A stretch of 64,000 nucleotides of DNA from Streptomyces colonosanans. Lineage in GTDB: Bacteria > Actinomycetota > Actinomycetes > Streptomycetales > Streptomycetaceae. The stretch covers positions 62,001 through 126,000 of the forward strand of contig NZ_MLYP01000050.1 in assembly GCF_001866645.1 (NCBI RefSeq), read 5' to 3'. The translations under genes and the position numbers were made by a program. The notes under the pieces are model-generated. The model saw only the letters and a program-made list of their open reading frames with translations. It searched no databases and was not told the DNA's origin. Of the stretch, positions 25,228-33,850 are shown piece by piece. How positions within the stretch are numbered: position 1 is the stretch's first letter; each line of letters opens with the position of its first letter.

Positions 25228-26334
25228 CTAGCGCTCGCTGGCCGCCAGCTGTCCGCACGCTCCGTCGATCTCCTGACCACGGGTGTCCCGGATGGTCACC
25301 GGAACCCCATGAGCGGCGATCGCCTCGACGAACGCCTTCTCGTCCTCGGGCCGCGAAGCGGTCCACTTGGAACCGGGCGTCGGATTCAGCGGGATCAGAT
25401 TGACGTGCACGGGCTTGCCTTTGAGGAGCCGGCCGAGCCGGTCGCCGCGCCACGCCTGGTCGTTGATGTCCCGGATCAGCGCGTACTCGATGGACAGCCG
25501 CCGCCCGGACCTGGCGGCGTACTCGAAACCGGCATCCAGCACCTCGCCCACCTTCCACCGGGTGTTGACGGGGACGAGAGTGTCGCGCAGTTCGTCGTCC
25601 GGCGCGTGCAGGGAGATGGCGAGACGGCACTTGAGGCCCTCGTCGGCGAAGCGGTGAATGGCCGGCACCAGCCCGACGGTCGACACGGTGATCCCGCGCT
25701 GCGAGAGTCCGAGACCGTCCGGCGTGGGATCGGTGAGCGACCGGATCGCACCGATCACGCGCTTGTAGTTGGCGAGGGGCTCACCCATGCCCATGAAGAC
25801 GATGTTGGACAGGCGCGCAGGGCCACCGGGGATCTCGCCGTCGCGCAGCGCCCGCATACCGTCGACGATCTGGTGCACGATCTCGGCGGTGGACAGGTTG
25901 CGGTCGAGGCCGGCCTGCCCGGTGGCGCAGAACGGGCAGTTCATGCCGCAGCCCGCCTGGGAGCTGATGCACATGGTGACCCGGTCCGGATAGCGCATGA
26001 GCACGGACTCGACGAGCGTGCCGTCGAAGAGCCGCCACAACGTCTTGCGCGTCGTGTCCTGGTCGGTCGACAGATGCCGTACGACCGTCATCAGTTCCGG
26101 AAGCAGCACCTCCTGGAGCCCGGCGCGGGAGGAGGCAGGGATGTCGGTCCACTGCTCCGGATCCTGCGTGTACCGCGCGAAGTAGTGCTGCGAGAGCTGC
26201 TTCGCGCGGAACGGCTTCTCGCCGATGGCGGCGACCGCCTCCTTGCGCTCGGCGGGCGTGAGGTCGGCGAGGTGGCGCGGCGGCTTCTTGGCTCCGCGCG
26301 GCGCGACGAAAGTGAGTTCTCCGGGCTTGGGCAT
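25228..26334 (-). CDS. rlmN: 23S rRNA (adenine2503-C2)/tRNA adenine-37 methyltransferase
   Basis: Radical SAM methyltransferase of 368 residues that methylates C2 of A2503 in 23S rRNA and A37 of some tRNAs. The cluster ligands are C129, C133 and C136 (AGCGMNCPFC); C122 and the cysteine in IDGACGQL near the C-terminus correspond to the two catalytic cysteines of RlmN. GMGEPLANY is the usual SAM-binding motif. The start is ATG 26334 (MPKPGELTFV); the frame is open upstream but no motif lies there. The end of the gene faces the thiB leader. Confidence 0.95.
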   Translation of the reverse strand: MPKPGELTFVAPRGAKKPPRHLADLTPAERKEAVAAIGEKPFRAKQLSQHYFARYTQDPEQWTDIPASSRAGLQEVLLPELMTVVRHLSTDQDTTRKTLWRLFDGTLVESVLMRYPDRVTMCISSQAGCGMNCPFCATGQAGLDRNLSTAEIVHQIVDGMRALRDGEIPGGPARLSNIVFMGMGEPLANYKRVIGAIRSLTDPTPDGLGLSQRGITVSTVGLVPAIHRFADEGLKCRLAISLHAPDDELRDTLVPVNTRWKVGEVLDAGFEYAARSGRRLSIEYALIRDINDQAWRGDRLGRLLKGKPVHVNLIPLNPTPGSKWTASRPEDEKAFVEAIAAHGVPVTIRDTRGQEIDGACGQLAASER

Positions 26335-26479
26335 GGTCCTACCAGTGTCGCAGACCCGCGCGACGGTTCTCCCGGTGCGGCAGGCCGGCGCACTGTCGCC
26401 CATGCCACTCTTCGCTCCCCATGCCCCCTGGTCGGGACACCCGGTGGACGGGGCCGCCTGCCGGTGTCACCGACAGGAA

Positions 26480-26509
26480 GGGGCCCGTCGCACCATGGCG
26501 ACGGACCCC
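26480..26509 (-). terminator. Terminator hairpin after cdsA
   Basis: GGGG-CCGTCGC (26480-26491) pairs with GCGACGG-CCCC (26498-26509) with a single C/A mismatch and a 6-base loop, 45 bases after the cdsA stop. Confidence 0.65.
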
Positions 26510-26554
26510 GTCTCGCGTCTGCGTCTCGCGTGCCGAAGGGCCGGGGACCTGTGC

Positions 26555-27682
26555 TCAGCCCGCCCCGACGAAGACGACGAACAGCAACCACACCACCGGG
26601 GCCGTCGGCAGGAGCGAGTCCAGGCGGTCCATGATGCCGCCGTGGCCCGGCAGCAGGGTGCCCATGTCCTTGATGCCCAGATCCCGCTTGATCATGGACT
26701 CGCCGAGGTCGCCGAGCGTGGCGCTGGCCGCGACCGCGAGGCCCAGCAGGAGCCCTTGCCACCACGAGCCGCCGTCGATCAGGAACTGCATGCACAGCGC
26801 GCCCGCGACCATCGCGAAGGTGACCGCGCCGACCAGGCCCTCGCGGGTCTTGCCGGGGCTGATGCGCGGGGCGAGCTTGTGCTTGCCGAAGCGCCAGCCG
26901 ACCGCGTACGCGCCCGTGTCGCTGACGACCGTCAGCAGCAGGAACGTCAGCACGCGCTGTGGGCCGTCCGCCGCCGTCAGCATCATGGAGACGAACGTGG
27001 CCAGGAACGGCACGTAGAAGGCTGCGAAGAGGCCTGCCGTGACGTCCTTCAGGTAGCCCTCAGGCGGCTCCGTCATACGCCAGACCAGGGCCGCGAGCGC
27101 CGTGAGCGCCATCGCCACCCAGGCGCCCTCGGCACCGCGCACATATCCGGCGACGACCATCGCCGCACCGCCGACCGCCAGCGGCACGAGCGGCGCCTTG
27201 ATGCCCTTGCGCTCCTCCAGCCGCTTCGTCAGCTCCCACAGGCCCACGACGACGGCGACCGCTATCACGCCGACGAACACGGCCTTGACGATGAACAACG
27301 ACGCGACGATCACGACGCCCAGCCCGACGCCGACCCCTATGGCCGCGCCCAGGTCGCGGCCCGCGCTCTTCTTGTGCGGCGCGGGCGCCGGCTGGGGGGC
27401 GTCGGGCATGGGCTCCGGATTCTGCGACGCCGCCCGGGAGGGCGACGCCGACGGCGTGTAGTCGCGGAACAAGGGGCCACCCGGCCGGACGGCCCTCCCG
27501 TCGTCATCCTGGTCTCCGCCATATACGGGCACGTCGGGCACGATGGGCATAGGAGCCGTCTGCTGCTGGGCGTCATACGCATCGTGCGCGGGACCCGCCG
27601 GGCCGGGACTCTGGACGGGCCCGTGATCAGCGGGCCTCCATTGCTCGGCCTGCGGCGGCGCCCCCCAGGAAGACTCGTTCAT
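26555..27682 (-). CDS. cdsA: Phosphatidate cytidylyltransferase
   Basis: Makes CDP-diacylglycerol from phosphatidate and CTP in the membrane. The 375-residue protein has a hydrophilic, Pro/Gln-rich N-terminal tail of about 110 residues, then about eight membrane segments. The family signature is complete near the C-terminus: KRDLGIKDMG followed by PGHGGIMDRLDSLL. The long tail is an actinobacterial feature compared with about 285 residues in E. coli. The ATG overlaps the frr stop by one base (TGATG), so the two are translated together. Confidence 0.95.
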   Translation of the reverse strand: MNESSWGAPPQAEQWRPADHGPVQSPGPAGPAHDAYDAQQQTAPMPIVPDVPVYGGDQDDDGRAVRPGGPLFRDYTPSASPSRAASQNPEPMPDAPQPAPAPHKKSAGRDLGAAIGVGVGLGVVIVASLFIVKAVFVGVIAVAVVVGLWELTKRLEERKGIKAPLVPLAVGGAAMVVAGYVRGAEGAWVAMALTALAALVWRMTEPPEGYLKDVTAGLFAAFYVPFLATFVSMMLTAADGPQRVLTFLLLTVVSDTGAYAVGWRFGKHKLAPRISPGKTREGLVGAVTFAMVAGALCMQFLIDGGSWWQGLLLGLAVAASATLGDLGESMIKRDLGIKDMGTLLPGHGGIMDRLDSLLPTAPVVWLLFVVFVGAG

Positions 27683-28239
27683 CAGACTTCGAGCAGCTCG
27701 GCTTCCTTGTGCTTGAGCAGCTCGTCCACCTGCGCGACGTACTTCGCGGTGGTGTCGTCGAGCTCCTTCTCCGCACGACGGCCCTCGTCCTCGCCGACCT
27801 CGCCGTCCTTGATCAGCTTGTCGATGGCGTCCTTGGCCTTACGGCGCACGGAACGGATCGAGACCTTGGCGTCCTCGCCCTTGCCCTTGGCGACCTTGAT
27901 GTAGTCGCGGCGGCGCTCCTCTGTCAGCTCCGGGAACACCACGCGGATGATGTTGCCGTCGTTCGTCGGGTTGACGCCCAGATCGGAATCGCGGATCGCC
28001 TGCTCGATGTTGCGCAGCGCGCTCTTGTCGAACGGGGTCACCACGGCCATGCGCGGCTCCGGCACCGAGAACGAGGCCAGCTGGTTGATCGGCGTCGGTG
28101 CGCCGTAGTAGTCGGCGACGATCTTGTTGAACATCGCCGGGTGCGCACGGCCGGTGCGGATCGCGGCGAAGTCCTCCTTGGCGACCAGGACGGCCTTCTC
28201 CATCTTCTCCTCGGCCTCGAGGAGGGTCTCTTCGATCAC
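27682..28239 (-). CDS. frr: Ribosome recycling factor
   Basis: Splits post-termination ribosomes together with EF-G. The sequence from VIEETLLEAEEKMEKAV to HKEAELLEV is 185 residues, the family length, with the conserved IRTGRAHPAMFNKI and ERRRDYIKVAKG. The frame opens further upstream, but the GTG at 28239 has AGGAG six bases before it and matches the family N-terminus, so the upstream part is leader. Follows pyrH and precedes cdsA, the widespread pyrH-frr-cdsA order. Confidence 0.95.
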   Translation of the reverse strand: MIEETLLEAEEKMEKAVLVAKEDFAAIRTGRAHPAMFNKIVADYYGAPTPINQLASFSVPEPRMAVVTPFDKSALRNIEQAIRDSDLGVNPTNDGNIIRVVFPELTEERRRDYIKVAKGKGEDAKVSIRSVRRKAKDAIDKLIKDGEVGEDEGRRAEKELDDTTAKYVAQVDELLKHKEAELLEV

Positions 28240-28410
28240 CACTTGCTCCTGCGTGTCTTGAGTAGGCCCGGCAGCTGTTACTCGTCGGTCCGCGGCCGGC
28301 TGCGTCGCGTCTTCTTCCTGCACGGTTCCTGACCGGTAGGACATTGTCCATCCCCCCGGTCAGGGTCCGTCACCCGGACGGGGTTAACACCCCGGCGGGT
28401 CGCTCTCCGG

Positions 28411-29169
28411 TCAGTCCCGGCTGCCTTGGTCGCCCACGAGTGTGCCGATCTTCTCACCCTTGACGGCCCGCGCGATATTGCCCTCCGCCAGGAGCTCGAA
28501 GACCAGGATGGGCAGCTTGTTGTCCCGGCACAGCGTGATGGCGGTCATGTCGGCGACCTTGAGGTCGCGGGTGATGACCTCGCCGTAGCTGAGCGAGTCG
28601 AACTTGACAGCCTCGGCGTTGGTCTTCGGGTCGGAGTCATAGACTCCGTCCACGCCGTTCTTGCCCATGAGCAGCGCCTCGGCGTCGATCTCCAGGGCAC
28701 GCTGGGCGGCGGTCGTGTCGGTGGAGAAGTACGGCATGCCCATACCGGCGCCGAAGATGACCACACGGCCCTTCTCCAGGTGGCGCACGGCGCGCAGCGG
28801 GATGTACGGCTCGGCGACCTGGCCCATGGTGATGGCCGTCTGGACGCGCGAGTCGATGCCCTCCTTCTCCAGGAAGTCCTGCAGGGCCAGGCAGTTCATG
28901 ACCGTACCGAGCATGCCCATGTAGTCGGAACGGGCCCGGTCCATGCCGCGCTGCTGGAGCTCGGCGCCGCGGAAGAAGTTGCCGCCGCCGATGACGACGG
29001 CGATCTCGGACCCGTCGCGCACCACGGCCGCGATCTCACGGGCGATGGCGTGCACCACATCCGGGTCGACTCCGAGTCCGGTTCCGCCGGAGAACGCCTC
29101 TCCGGACAGCTTCAGCAGAAACCGGCCGCTTACTTTGCCGCCGTCGCTCTTCTCGGCCTTGGTGGTCAT
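28411..29169 (-). CDS. pyrH: UMP kinase
   Basis: Phosphorylates UMP to UDP; hexameric amino-acid-kinase fold. The 252-residue protein shows FLLKLSGEAFSG at the N-terminus, IGGGNFFRG, FGAGMGMPYFSTDTTAAQRA and KNGVDGVYDSDPKTNAEAVKF, all UMP-kinase motifs. ATG 29169 has GGAG six bases upstream; about 10 extra residues precede the family core. It lies 180 bp after tsf, with an inverted repeat in the gap, and 170 bp before frr. Confidence 0.95.
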   Translation of the reverse strand: MTTKAEKSDGGKVSGRFLLKLSGEAFSGGTGLGVDPDVVHAIAREIAAVVRDGSEIAVVIGGGNFFRGAELQQRGMDRARSDYMGMLGTVMNCLALQDFLEKEGIDSRVQTAITMGQVAEPYIPLRAVRHLEKGRVVIFGAGMGMPYFSTDTTAAQRALEIDAEALLMGKNGVDGVYDSDPKTNAEAVKFDSLSYGEVITRDLKVADMTAITLCRDNKLPILVFELLAEGNIARAVKGEKIGTLVGDQGSRD

Positions 29170-29200
29170 GGAGATCTCCTCGTGGTGCACATACGAAGAA

Positions 29201-29245
29201 GGCCATTGCCGGTGGGTGATTCGCATCCCATGCGCGGCAATGGCC
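29201..29245 (-). terminator. Inverted repeat between tsf and pyrH
   Basis: GGCCATTGCC (29201-29210) and GGCAATGGCC (29236-29245) are perfect 10-base arms with a 25-base loop. It could be a partial terminator or attenuator that sets the ratio of tsf and pyrH transcription. Confidence 0.45.
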
Positions 29246-29349
29246 TCCTCGTCAGATCTGTTGTCGTCCGCCACGCATGTGTGCGGGGCGGCGTACCCGG
29301 GCGACTGCTCTCGACCCTATCGGGGTCGGGCGTCGATCGCGGTACGGAC

Positions 29350-30186
29350 TCAGATGCCGACCTTGATGCGCGCGAAGCGCTTCAGGGTGACACCCGCCTC
29401 GTCCAGAACCTTCTGGACGGACTTCTTGTTGTCCAGCGCGTACGGCTGGCCGAGCAGCGTGGCGTCCTTGAAGAAGCCGTTGAGACGACCCTCGACGATC
29501 TTGGCGATCGCGGCCTCGGGCTTGCCCTCGGCGCGGGTGGTCTCCTCGGCGATACGGCGCTCGGTCTCGACGACCTCGGCCGGGACCTCGTCCTTGGAGA
29601 GGTACTTCGGCGCGAAGGCGGCGATGTGCTGGGCAATGCCCTTGGCGACCTCGGCGTTCGGCTTGTCGAGCTCGACCAGGACACCGATCTGCGGGGGCAG
29701 GTCGGGCATGGTGCGGTGCATGTAGGCCACCACGAAGCCGTCGGCGTACTGCGCGAAGCGGTCCAGGACGATCTTCTCGCCCAGGTTGGCGTTGGCCTCG
29801 TCGACGAACGCCTGGACAGTCTTGCCGGCCTCGATCTCGGAGGCGAGCAGGGCCTCGAGGTCGGCCGGGGAGGTCTTGGCGACGTGCTCGGCGATGGCCT
29901 TGGCCACGGCCTGGAACTTGTCACCCTTGGCGACGAAGTCGGTCTCGCACTTCAGCTCGACGATGACACCGGAGGAGTTGTCGTCAGCGATGATGGAGAC
30001 CACGGCGCCGTTCTCGGCGGAGCGGCCCTCGCGCTTGGCGACGCCCTTCTGGCCCTTGATCCGGAGCGCCTCGACGGCCTTCTCGACGCTGCCCTCGGCC
30101 TCGTCCAGCGCCTTCTTGCAGTCCATCATGCCGGCGCCGGTGAGCTCACGGAGCTTCTTGACGTCGGCGGCGGTGTAGTTCGCCAT
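29350..30186 (-). CDS. tsf: Translation elongation factor Ts
   Basis: Nucleotide exchange factor for EF-Tu, 278 residues. N-terminal MANYTAADVKKLRELTGAGMMDCKKAL region (UBA-like plus the TDFV-type EF-Tu contact ETDFVAKGDKF) and two core subdomains, ending VTLKRFARIKVGI. The protein is close to the E. coli length. It follows rpsB after 170 bp that contain two strong hairpins, so its expression is probably partly uncoupled from rpsB. Confidence 0.96.
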   Translation of the reverse strand: MANYTAADVKKLRELTGAGMMDCKKALDEAEGSVEKAVEALRIKGQKGVAKREGRSAENGAVVSIIADDNSSGVIVELKCETDFVAKGDKFQAVAKAIAEHVAKTSPADLEALLASEIEAGKTVQAFVDEANANLGEKIVLDRFAQYADGFVVAYMHRTMPDLPPQIGVLVELDKPNAEVAKGIAQHIAAFAPKYLSKDEVPAEVVETERRIAEETTRAEGKPEAAIAKIVEGRLNGFFKDATLLGQPYALDNKKSVQKVLDEAGVTLKRFARIKVGI

Positions 30187-30226
30187 GATCTGTGAATCTC
30201 TTCTCGGAGTTCGAAGTCTCGAAGTC

Positions 30227-30258
30227 GGCGGCCGCCGCTGCTTGGGCGGGCGGCCGCC
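30227..30258 (-). terminator. Second hairpin in the rpsB-tsf gap
   Basis: GGCGGCCGCC occurs at 30227-30236 and again at 30249-30258; as the decamer is its own reverse complement, the copies form a 10-bp stem with a 12-base loop. Confidence 0.5.
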
Positions 30259-30300
30259 AAAGATCTACGGGCTACGAAGATCTCAGGGCTGCGGGTGAAC

Positions 30301-30329
30301 GGCGGGTGGCGCGGTCGGCGCCACCCGCC
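30301..30329 (-). terminator. Terminator/attenuator hairpin just after rpsB
   Basis: GGCGGGTGGCGC (30301-30312) pairs perfectly with GCGCCACCCGCC (30318-30329) around GGTCG, 27 bases after the rpsB stop codon. Confidence 0.7.
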
Positions 30330-30356
30330 CTCACATCAGCCGAACGGCCCTTGAGG

Positions 30357-31268
30357 TCAGGCCTGCTCGCCCTCGGCAGCCGGAGCCTCCGCAACCGGAG
30401 CCTCGGCCGCCGGAGCCTCGGCCGCCGGAGCCTCGGCCGCCGGAGCCTCGGCCGCCGCCTCGGCAGCCGGGGCAGCCTTCTCGGCGTCAGCCTTCTTCTC
30501 GCCCTCGAGCAGGTCGCGCTCCCACTCGGCGAGCGGCTCGCCCGCGGCCTTCTCACCCTTGCCCTCGGTGGCGACACCGGAACGGGCGATGAGGCCCTCG
30601 GCGACGGCGTCGGCGATCACACGGGTGAGCAGGGTGACGGAGCGGATCGCGTCGTCGTTGCCCGGGATCTTGTAGTCGACCTCGTCGGGGTCACAGTTGG
30701 TGTCGAGGATGGCGACGACCGGGATGTTGAGCTTGCGGGCCTCGCCGACCGCGATGTGCTCCTTCTTGGTGTCCACGATCCAGACGGCGCTCGGCACCTT
30801 CTGCATCTCGCGGATACCACCGAGGGTCTTCTCCAGCTTGGCCTTCTCGCGGGAGAGGACCAGGAGCTCCTTCTTGGTCAGACCCGACGCCGCGACGTCC
30901 TCGAAGTCGATCTGCTCGAGCTCCTTGAGGCGCTGCAGACGCTTGTAGACGGTCGAGAAGTTGGTGAGCATGCCGCCCAGCCAGCGCTGGTTGACGTACG
31001 GCATGCCGACGCGGGTGGCCTGCTCGGCGATGGCCTCCTGCGCCTGCTTCTTCGTGCCGACGAACATGACGGTGCCGCCGTGGGCGACGGTCTCCTTGAC
31101 GAACTCGTAGGCGCGGTCGATGTACGACAGCGACTGGAGCAGGTCGATGATGTAGATGCCGTTGCGCTCGGTGAAGATGAAGCGCTTCATCTTCGGGTTC
31201 CAGCGACGGGTCTGGTGACCGAAGTGGACGCCGCTCTCCAGCAGCTCCCGCATCGTGACGACGGCCAT
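30357..31268 (-). CDS. rpsB: 30S ribosomal protein S2 with repetitive C-terminal extension
   Basis: Ribosomal protein S2, 303 residues. The core (MAVVTMRELLESGVHFGHQT to SGVATEG) is typical, including YIIDLLQSLSYIDRAYEF and QRWLGGMLTNF. After about residue 245 there is an acidic linker and a tail of repeated APAAE units (about residues 270-300), encoded by 15-base tandem repeats at 30375-30460. The start ATG 31268 follows AAGGAGAAC. A leader of about 270 bp separates it from the divergent peptidase gene; S2 leaders often carry autoregulatory structures, but I cannot define one here. Confidence 0.96.
   Translation of the reverse strand: MAVVTMRELLESGVHFGHQTRRWNPKMKRFIFTERNGIYIIDLLQSLSYIDRAYEFVKETVAHGGTVMFVGTKKQAQEAIAEQATRVGMPYVNQRWLGGMLTNFSTVYKRLQRLKELEQIDFEDVAASGLTKKELLVLSREKAKLEKTLGGIREMQKVPSAVWIVDTKKEHIAVGEARKLNIPVVAILDTNCDPDEVDYKIPGNDDAIRSVTLLTRVIADAVAEGLIARSGVATEGKGEKAAGEPLAEWERDLLEGEKKADAEKAAPAAEAAAEAPAAEAPAAEAPAAEAPVAEAPAAEGEQA
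30375..30460 (-). repeat. 15-bp tandem repeats encoding APAAE units in rpsB
   Basis: The 15-base unit GCCGGAGCCTCGGCC recurs four to five times with one-codon variation (GCAACCGGAG, GCAGCCGGAG at the ends), giving the alternating Ala-Pro-Ala-Ala/Val-Glu tail. Confidence 0.85.
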
Positions 31269-31541
31269 GGCCGTTCTCCTTGAGTTTTCTCGGTTGTGCC
31301 GCGGGTGCCGGATGGCACTCGCGCCTGACGCCCGCGATGCGCCGTGCCGCAAAGGACCGAGGAGCGCTGACACCGACCTCGTGATGGCCTGGTGTCGGGG
31401 CGTGCGAAGTCGACCCGGTGGCCCGGATCGCCACAAGAAGTGTAAGGGACGGGCGGAGCGGCGGGTGACGCCTCTGTCCACAACACGGTCGTCGCCCACA
31501 GATCCCAGCCGTGATCGCCCGGTGTGCGGGACGGTTCTCGC

Positions 31542-32147
31542 ATGGGATTGACACGATTTCCACGGGCCTGGCCTGCTGTGCTGCTGCTTGTGACGGTGAG
31601 CGTGCTGAGCACCGTGGCGTGGGCGGGCACGCCGTCCCGCCCGAGGCCGGCCGCGGCGCCCGCACCGCAGCCCGACGCGCCGGTACCGGCGCTTGCCCGG
31701 AACTGGCCGGTGGGCGCTCGCCCTGTGGCCCTGCGGGGCTGGGAACCCCCGGCGACCGCGTACGGCCCGGGCCACCGCGGCGTGGACCTGGCTGCTGCTG
31801 CGGGCGATCCGGTCCGGGCGGTCGCCGCCGGCCGGGTGATCTTCGCGGGAAGGGTGGCGGGGCGGGGCGCGGTCTCCGTCGACCTGACGGGCACCGGCGA
31901 CCCCCCGCTGCGGACGACTTACGAACCGGTCCGCGCGTCCGTGCAGAGCGGCGACGAGGTTGCTCCGGGCGAGGTGCTGGGCGTACTGGAACCGCCCGTG
32001 TCCCACTGCGCCGCATCGTGCCTGCACTGGGGCCTGCGCAGGGGGGAGACGTATCTGAACCCGTTGTCGCTGCTGCCGCCATGGCTGCTGCACGGGGGCC
32101 CGGCCCGCCTGCTGCGGGTGAACCGGGTACCGGTGCCGCGGGAATGA
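31542..32147 (+). CDS. Secreted M23-family peptidase (LytM-like)
   Basis: About 201 residues. A signal sequence (FPRAWPAVLLLVTVSVLSTVAWAG) is followed by a Pro/Ala-rich linker and an M23 domain: GHRGVDLAA supplies the H-x3-D metal motif and CLHWGLRRG the distal histidine. In LytM/lysostaphin-type enzymes this second motif is usually HxH; here the first His is Cys, so activity may be altered. ATG 31542 or an in-frame GTG at 31524 can be the start. Divergent from rpsB. A cell-wall hydrolase or a catalytically impaired activator are both possible. Confidence 0.82.
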   Translation: MGLTRFPRAWPAVLLLVTVSVLSTVAWAGTPSRPRPAAAPAPQPDAPVPALARNWPVGARPVALRGWEPPATAYGPGHRGVDLAAAAGDPVRAVAAGRVIFAGRVAGRGAVSVDLTGTGDPPLRTTYEPVRASVQSGDEVAPGEVLGVLEPPVSHCAASCLHWGLRRGETYLNPLSLLPPWLLHGGPARLLRVNRVPVPRE

Positions 32148-32182
32148 CGCCCAGCGGTCGTACGCCGTGCCCGGTGCGGCGC

Positions 32183-32764
32183 TCAGCCCCGGACGCCCCG
32201 CAGAGCCATCGCGACCGCCGCCTCGGTGATGGTGGCCGGATCCTCCGCGGCACCCAGCTCGATACGCCGCACCGCCGCGTCGACCACGCCCTGGAGCAGC
32301 ATCGCCGCCAGCCGGGGCTCATCGTGTCCGATCTCGCCCAGGACCTCGACGATCATCGCCACGAGTCCGCCGTGCGCCGCGCGGATCTTCTCGCGAGCCC
32401 CGGCGTCCAGCTCGCTCGCCGAAATGGCGACCACGGCCCGGTGCCGCCGGTCCCCCACGAGCGCCAACTGCCGGCGCACATAGGCCTCGACCTTCGCTTC
32501 GGGGCCGTCCGCTGCGGCCAGCGCCGCCCCGACCTCGGCCGCCCAGACGGGGAAGTCGACCGCACACAGTTCCTCGACGACGGCCGCTCGGGAGCGGAAA
32601 TACTCGTAGACGGAGGAGCGCGCGAGGCCCGTCCGCTCGGCAAGGGCGGGGAACGTCAGCGCCTCCGTACCCCCCTCGGACAGCAGGGACCGTGCCGCGT
32701 CCAGCAGGGCGGCTCGCTGCATCGACCGGTGCTCGGCCACAGAGGCCGCTCGAATCCTAGGCAC
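32183..32764 (-). CDS. TetR family transcriptional regulator
   Basis: 193 residues. The N-terminal DNA-binding domain contains RAALLDAARSLLSEGGTEAL, then TFPALAERTGLARSSVYEYFRSRAAVV, the canonical TetR helix-turn-helix; the remaining helical domain is the ligand/dimer part. Target unknown. It converges on the M23 peptidase gene and starts about 100 bp after the end of whiG. An inverted TGTACGGA/TCCGTACA pair lies directly upstream and could be its own operator. Confidence 0.88.
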   Translation of the reverse strand: MPRIRAASVAEHRSMQRAALLDAARSLLSEGGTEALTFPALAERTGLARSSVYEYFRSRAAVVEELCAVDFPVWAAEVGAALAAADGPEAKVEAYVRRQLALVGDRRHRAVVAISASELDAGAREKIRAAHGGLVAMIVEVLGEIGHDEPRLAAMLLQGVVDAAVRRIELGAAEDPATITEAAVAMALRGVRG

Positions 32765-32772
32765 CCCAACAC

Positions 32773-32818
32773 TGTACGGACCGACCGCCGCCGACGGGAG
32801 CCGCCCGCGCTCCGTACA
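32773..32818. promoter_or_regulatory. Inverted repeat upstream of the TetR gene
   Basis: TGTACGGA (32773-32780) and TCCGTACA (32811-32818) are perfect 8-base arms separated by 30 bases, beginning 8 bp upstream of the TetR start. Candidate autoregulatory site. Confidence 0.35.
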
Positions 32819-32870
32819 CCCCTCCCGGGCACCGCCCGCCAGGCGTACCGGCCGGCTTGCCGTCGTCGCG

Positions 32871-33713
32871 TCAGCGCCCGAAGCCGGCCAGCTTCGCCCG
32901 CAGTTGCAGAACGGACTTGGTGTGGATCTGACTGACCCGGCTCTCGGTCACTCCCAGCACATTCCCGATCTCGGCAAGCGTGAGGCCCTCGTAGTAGTAC
33001 AGCGTGACAACGGTCTTCTCCCGCTCGGGCAACGTGTTGATCGCCCGCGCCAGGAACCGCCGCAGCTCCCGGTCCTCGGCGACCTCCACCGGGTCGTCCG
33101 CAGCCGTGTCCTCAAGGGTGTCCATGAGGCTCAGCCGGTCTCCGCCCTCGCCCCCCACATGCAGCAGTTCTTCCAGCGCCACCACGTTCGCGAGCGAGAG
33201 CTGGCTGAAGACGGCGTGGAGCTCCTCCACGCCGATCCCCATCTCCGCCGCCACCTCCCCCTCCGACGGCGTCCGCCGCAGCCTCGCCTCCAAGGTCGCG
33301 TACGCCCGCTCCACGTTGCGTGCCTTCTGCCGTACCGACCGCGGAATCCAGTCCAGCGCCCGCAGCTCGTCGATCATCGCGCCGCGGATCCGCGTGATGG
33401 CGTACGTCTCGAACTTGATCTCCCGGTCGATGTCGAACTTCTCGATCGCGTCGATCAGTCCGAACACCCCCGAGGAGACGAAGTCCCCCTGTTCCACATT
33501 GGCCGGCAGCCCCACGCTCACCCGGCCCGCCACGTACTTCACCAGCGGCGAGTAGTGCAGGATCAGCTGCTCCCGCAACCGCTCGTCCCCCGTCTCCTTG
33601 TACGACCGCCACAGCTCGTCGAGCGTCGAGGGAGCGGGCGGGCGCACGGTGCCGCCGTCGCGGGCGGCTGGGGGATGCGCCGACCGGTCGGACCCGGAGG
33701 TGTGCTGAGGCAT
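32871..33713 (-). CDS. whiG: Sporulation RNA polymerase sigma factor WhiG
   Basis: Sigma factor of the FliA/SigD class, 280 residues, that commits aerial hyphae to sporulation in Streptomyces. Region 2 is LILHYSPLVKYVAGRVSVGL with GVFGLIDAIEKFD and FETYAITRIRGAMIDELRALDW; region 3 and the region 4 helix-turn-helix (LTLAEIGNVLGVTESRVSQIHTKSV) are complete. The start ATG 33713 follows AAGGCG; an upstream open frame lacks family sequence. A roughly 35-residue polar N-terminal extension precedes region 1.2/2. Gene order whiG-dprA-comM matches Streptomyces. Confidence 0.96.
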   Translation of the reverse strand: MPQHTSGSDRSAHPPAARDGGTVRPPAPSTLDELWRSYKETGDERLREQLILHYSPLVKYVAGRVSVGLPANVEQGDFVSSGVFGLIDAIEKFDIDREIKFETYAITRIRGAMIDELRALDWIPRSVRQKARNVERAYATLEARLRRTPSEGEVAAEMGIGVEELHAVFSQLSLANVVALEELLHVGGEGGDRLSLMDTLEDTAADDPVEVAEDRELRRFLARAINTLPEREKTVVTLYYYEGLTLAEIGNVLGVTESRVSQIHTKSVLQLRAKLAGFGR

Positions 33714-33850
33714 TCGTCGCCTTGTGCCGTTCTGCTGTGAACTGGGGATACCTGGGTGAGCTGTCGGTCTGATGTGGAGACGCCTGTCTGCGTCGGAACC
33801 TCGTGAGCGTAGCGTGACTGCGGTGTCGCAGTGTGCGAAGGACTGGGGAT

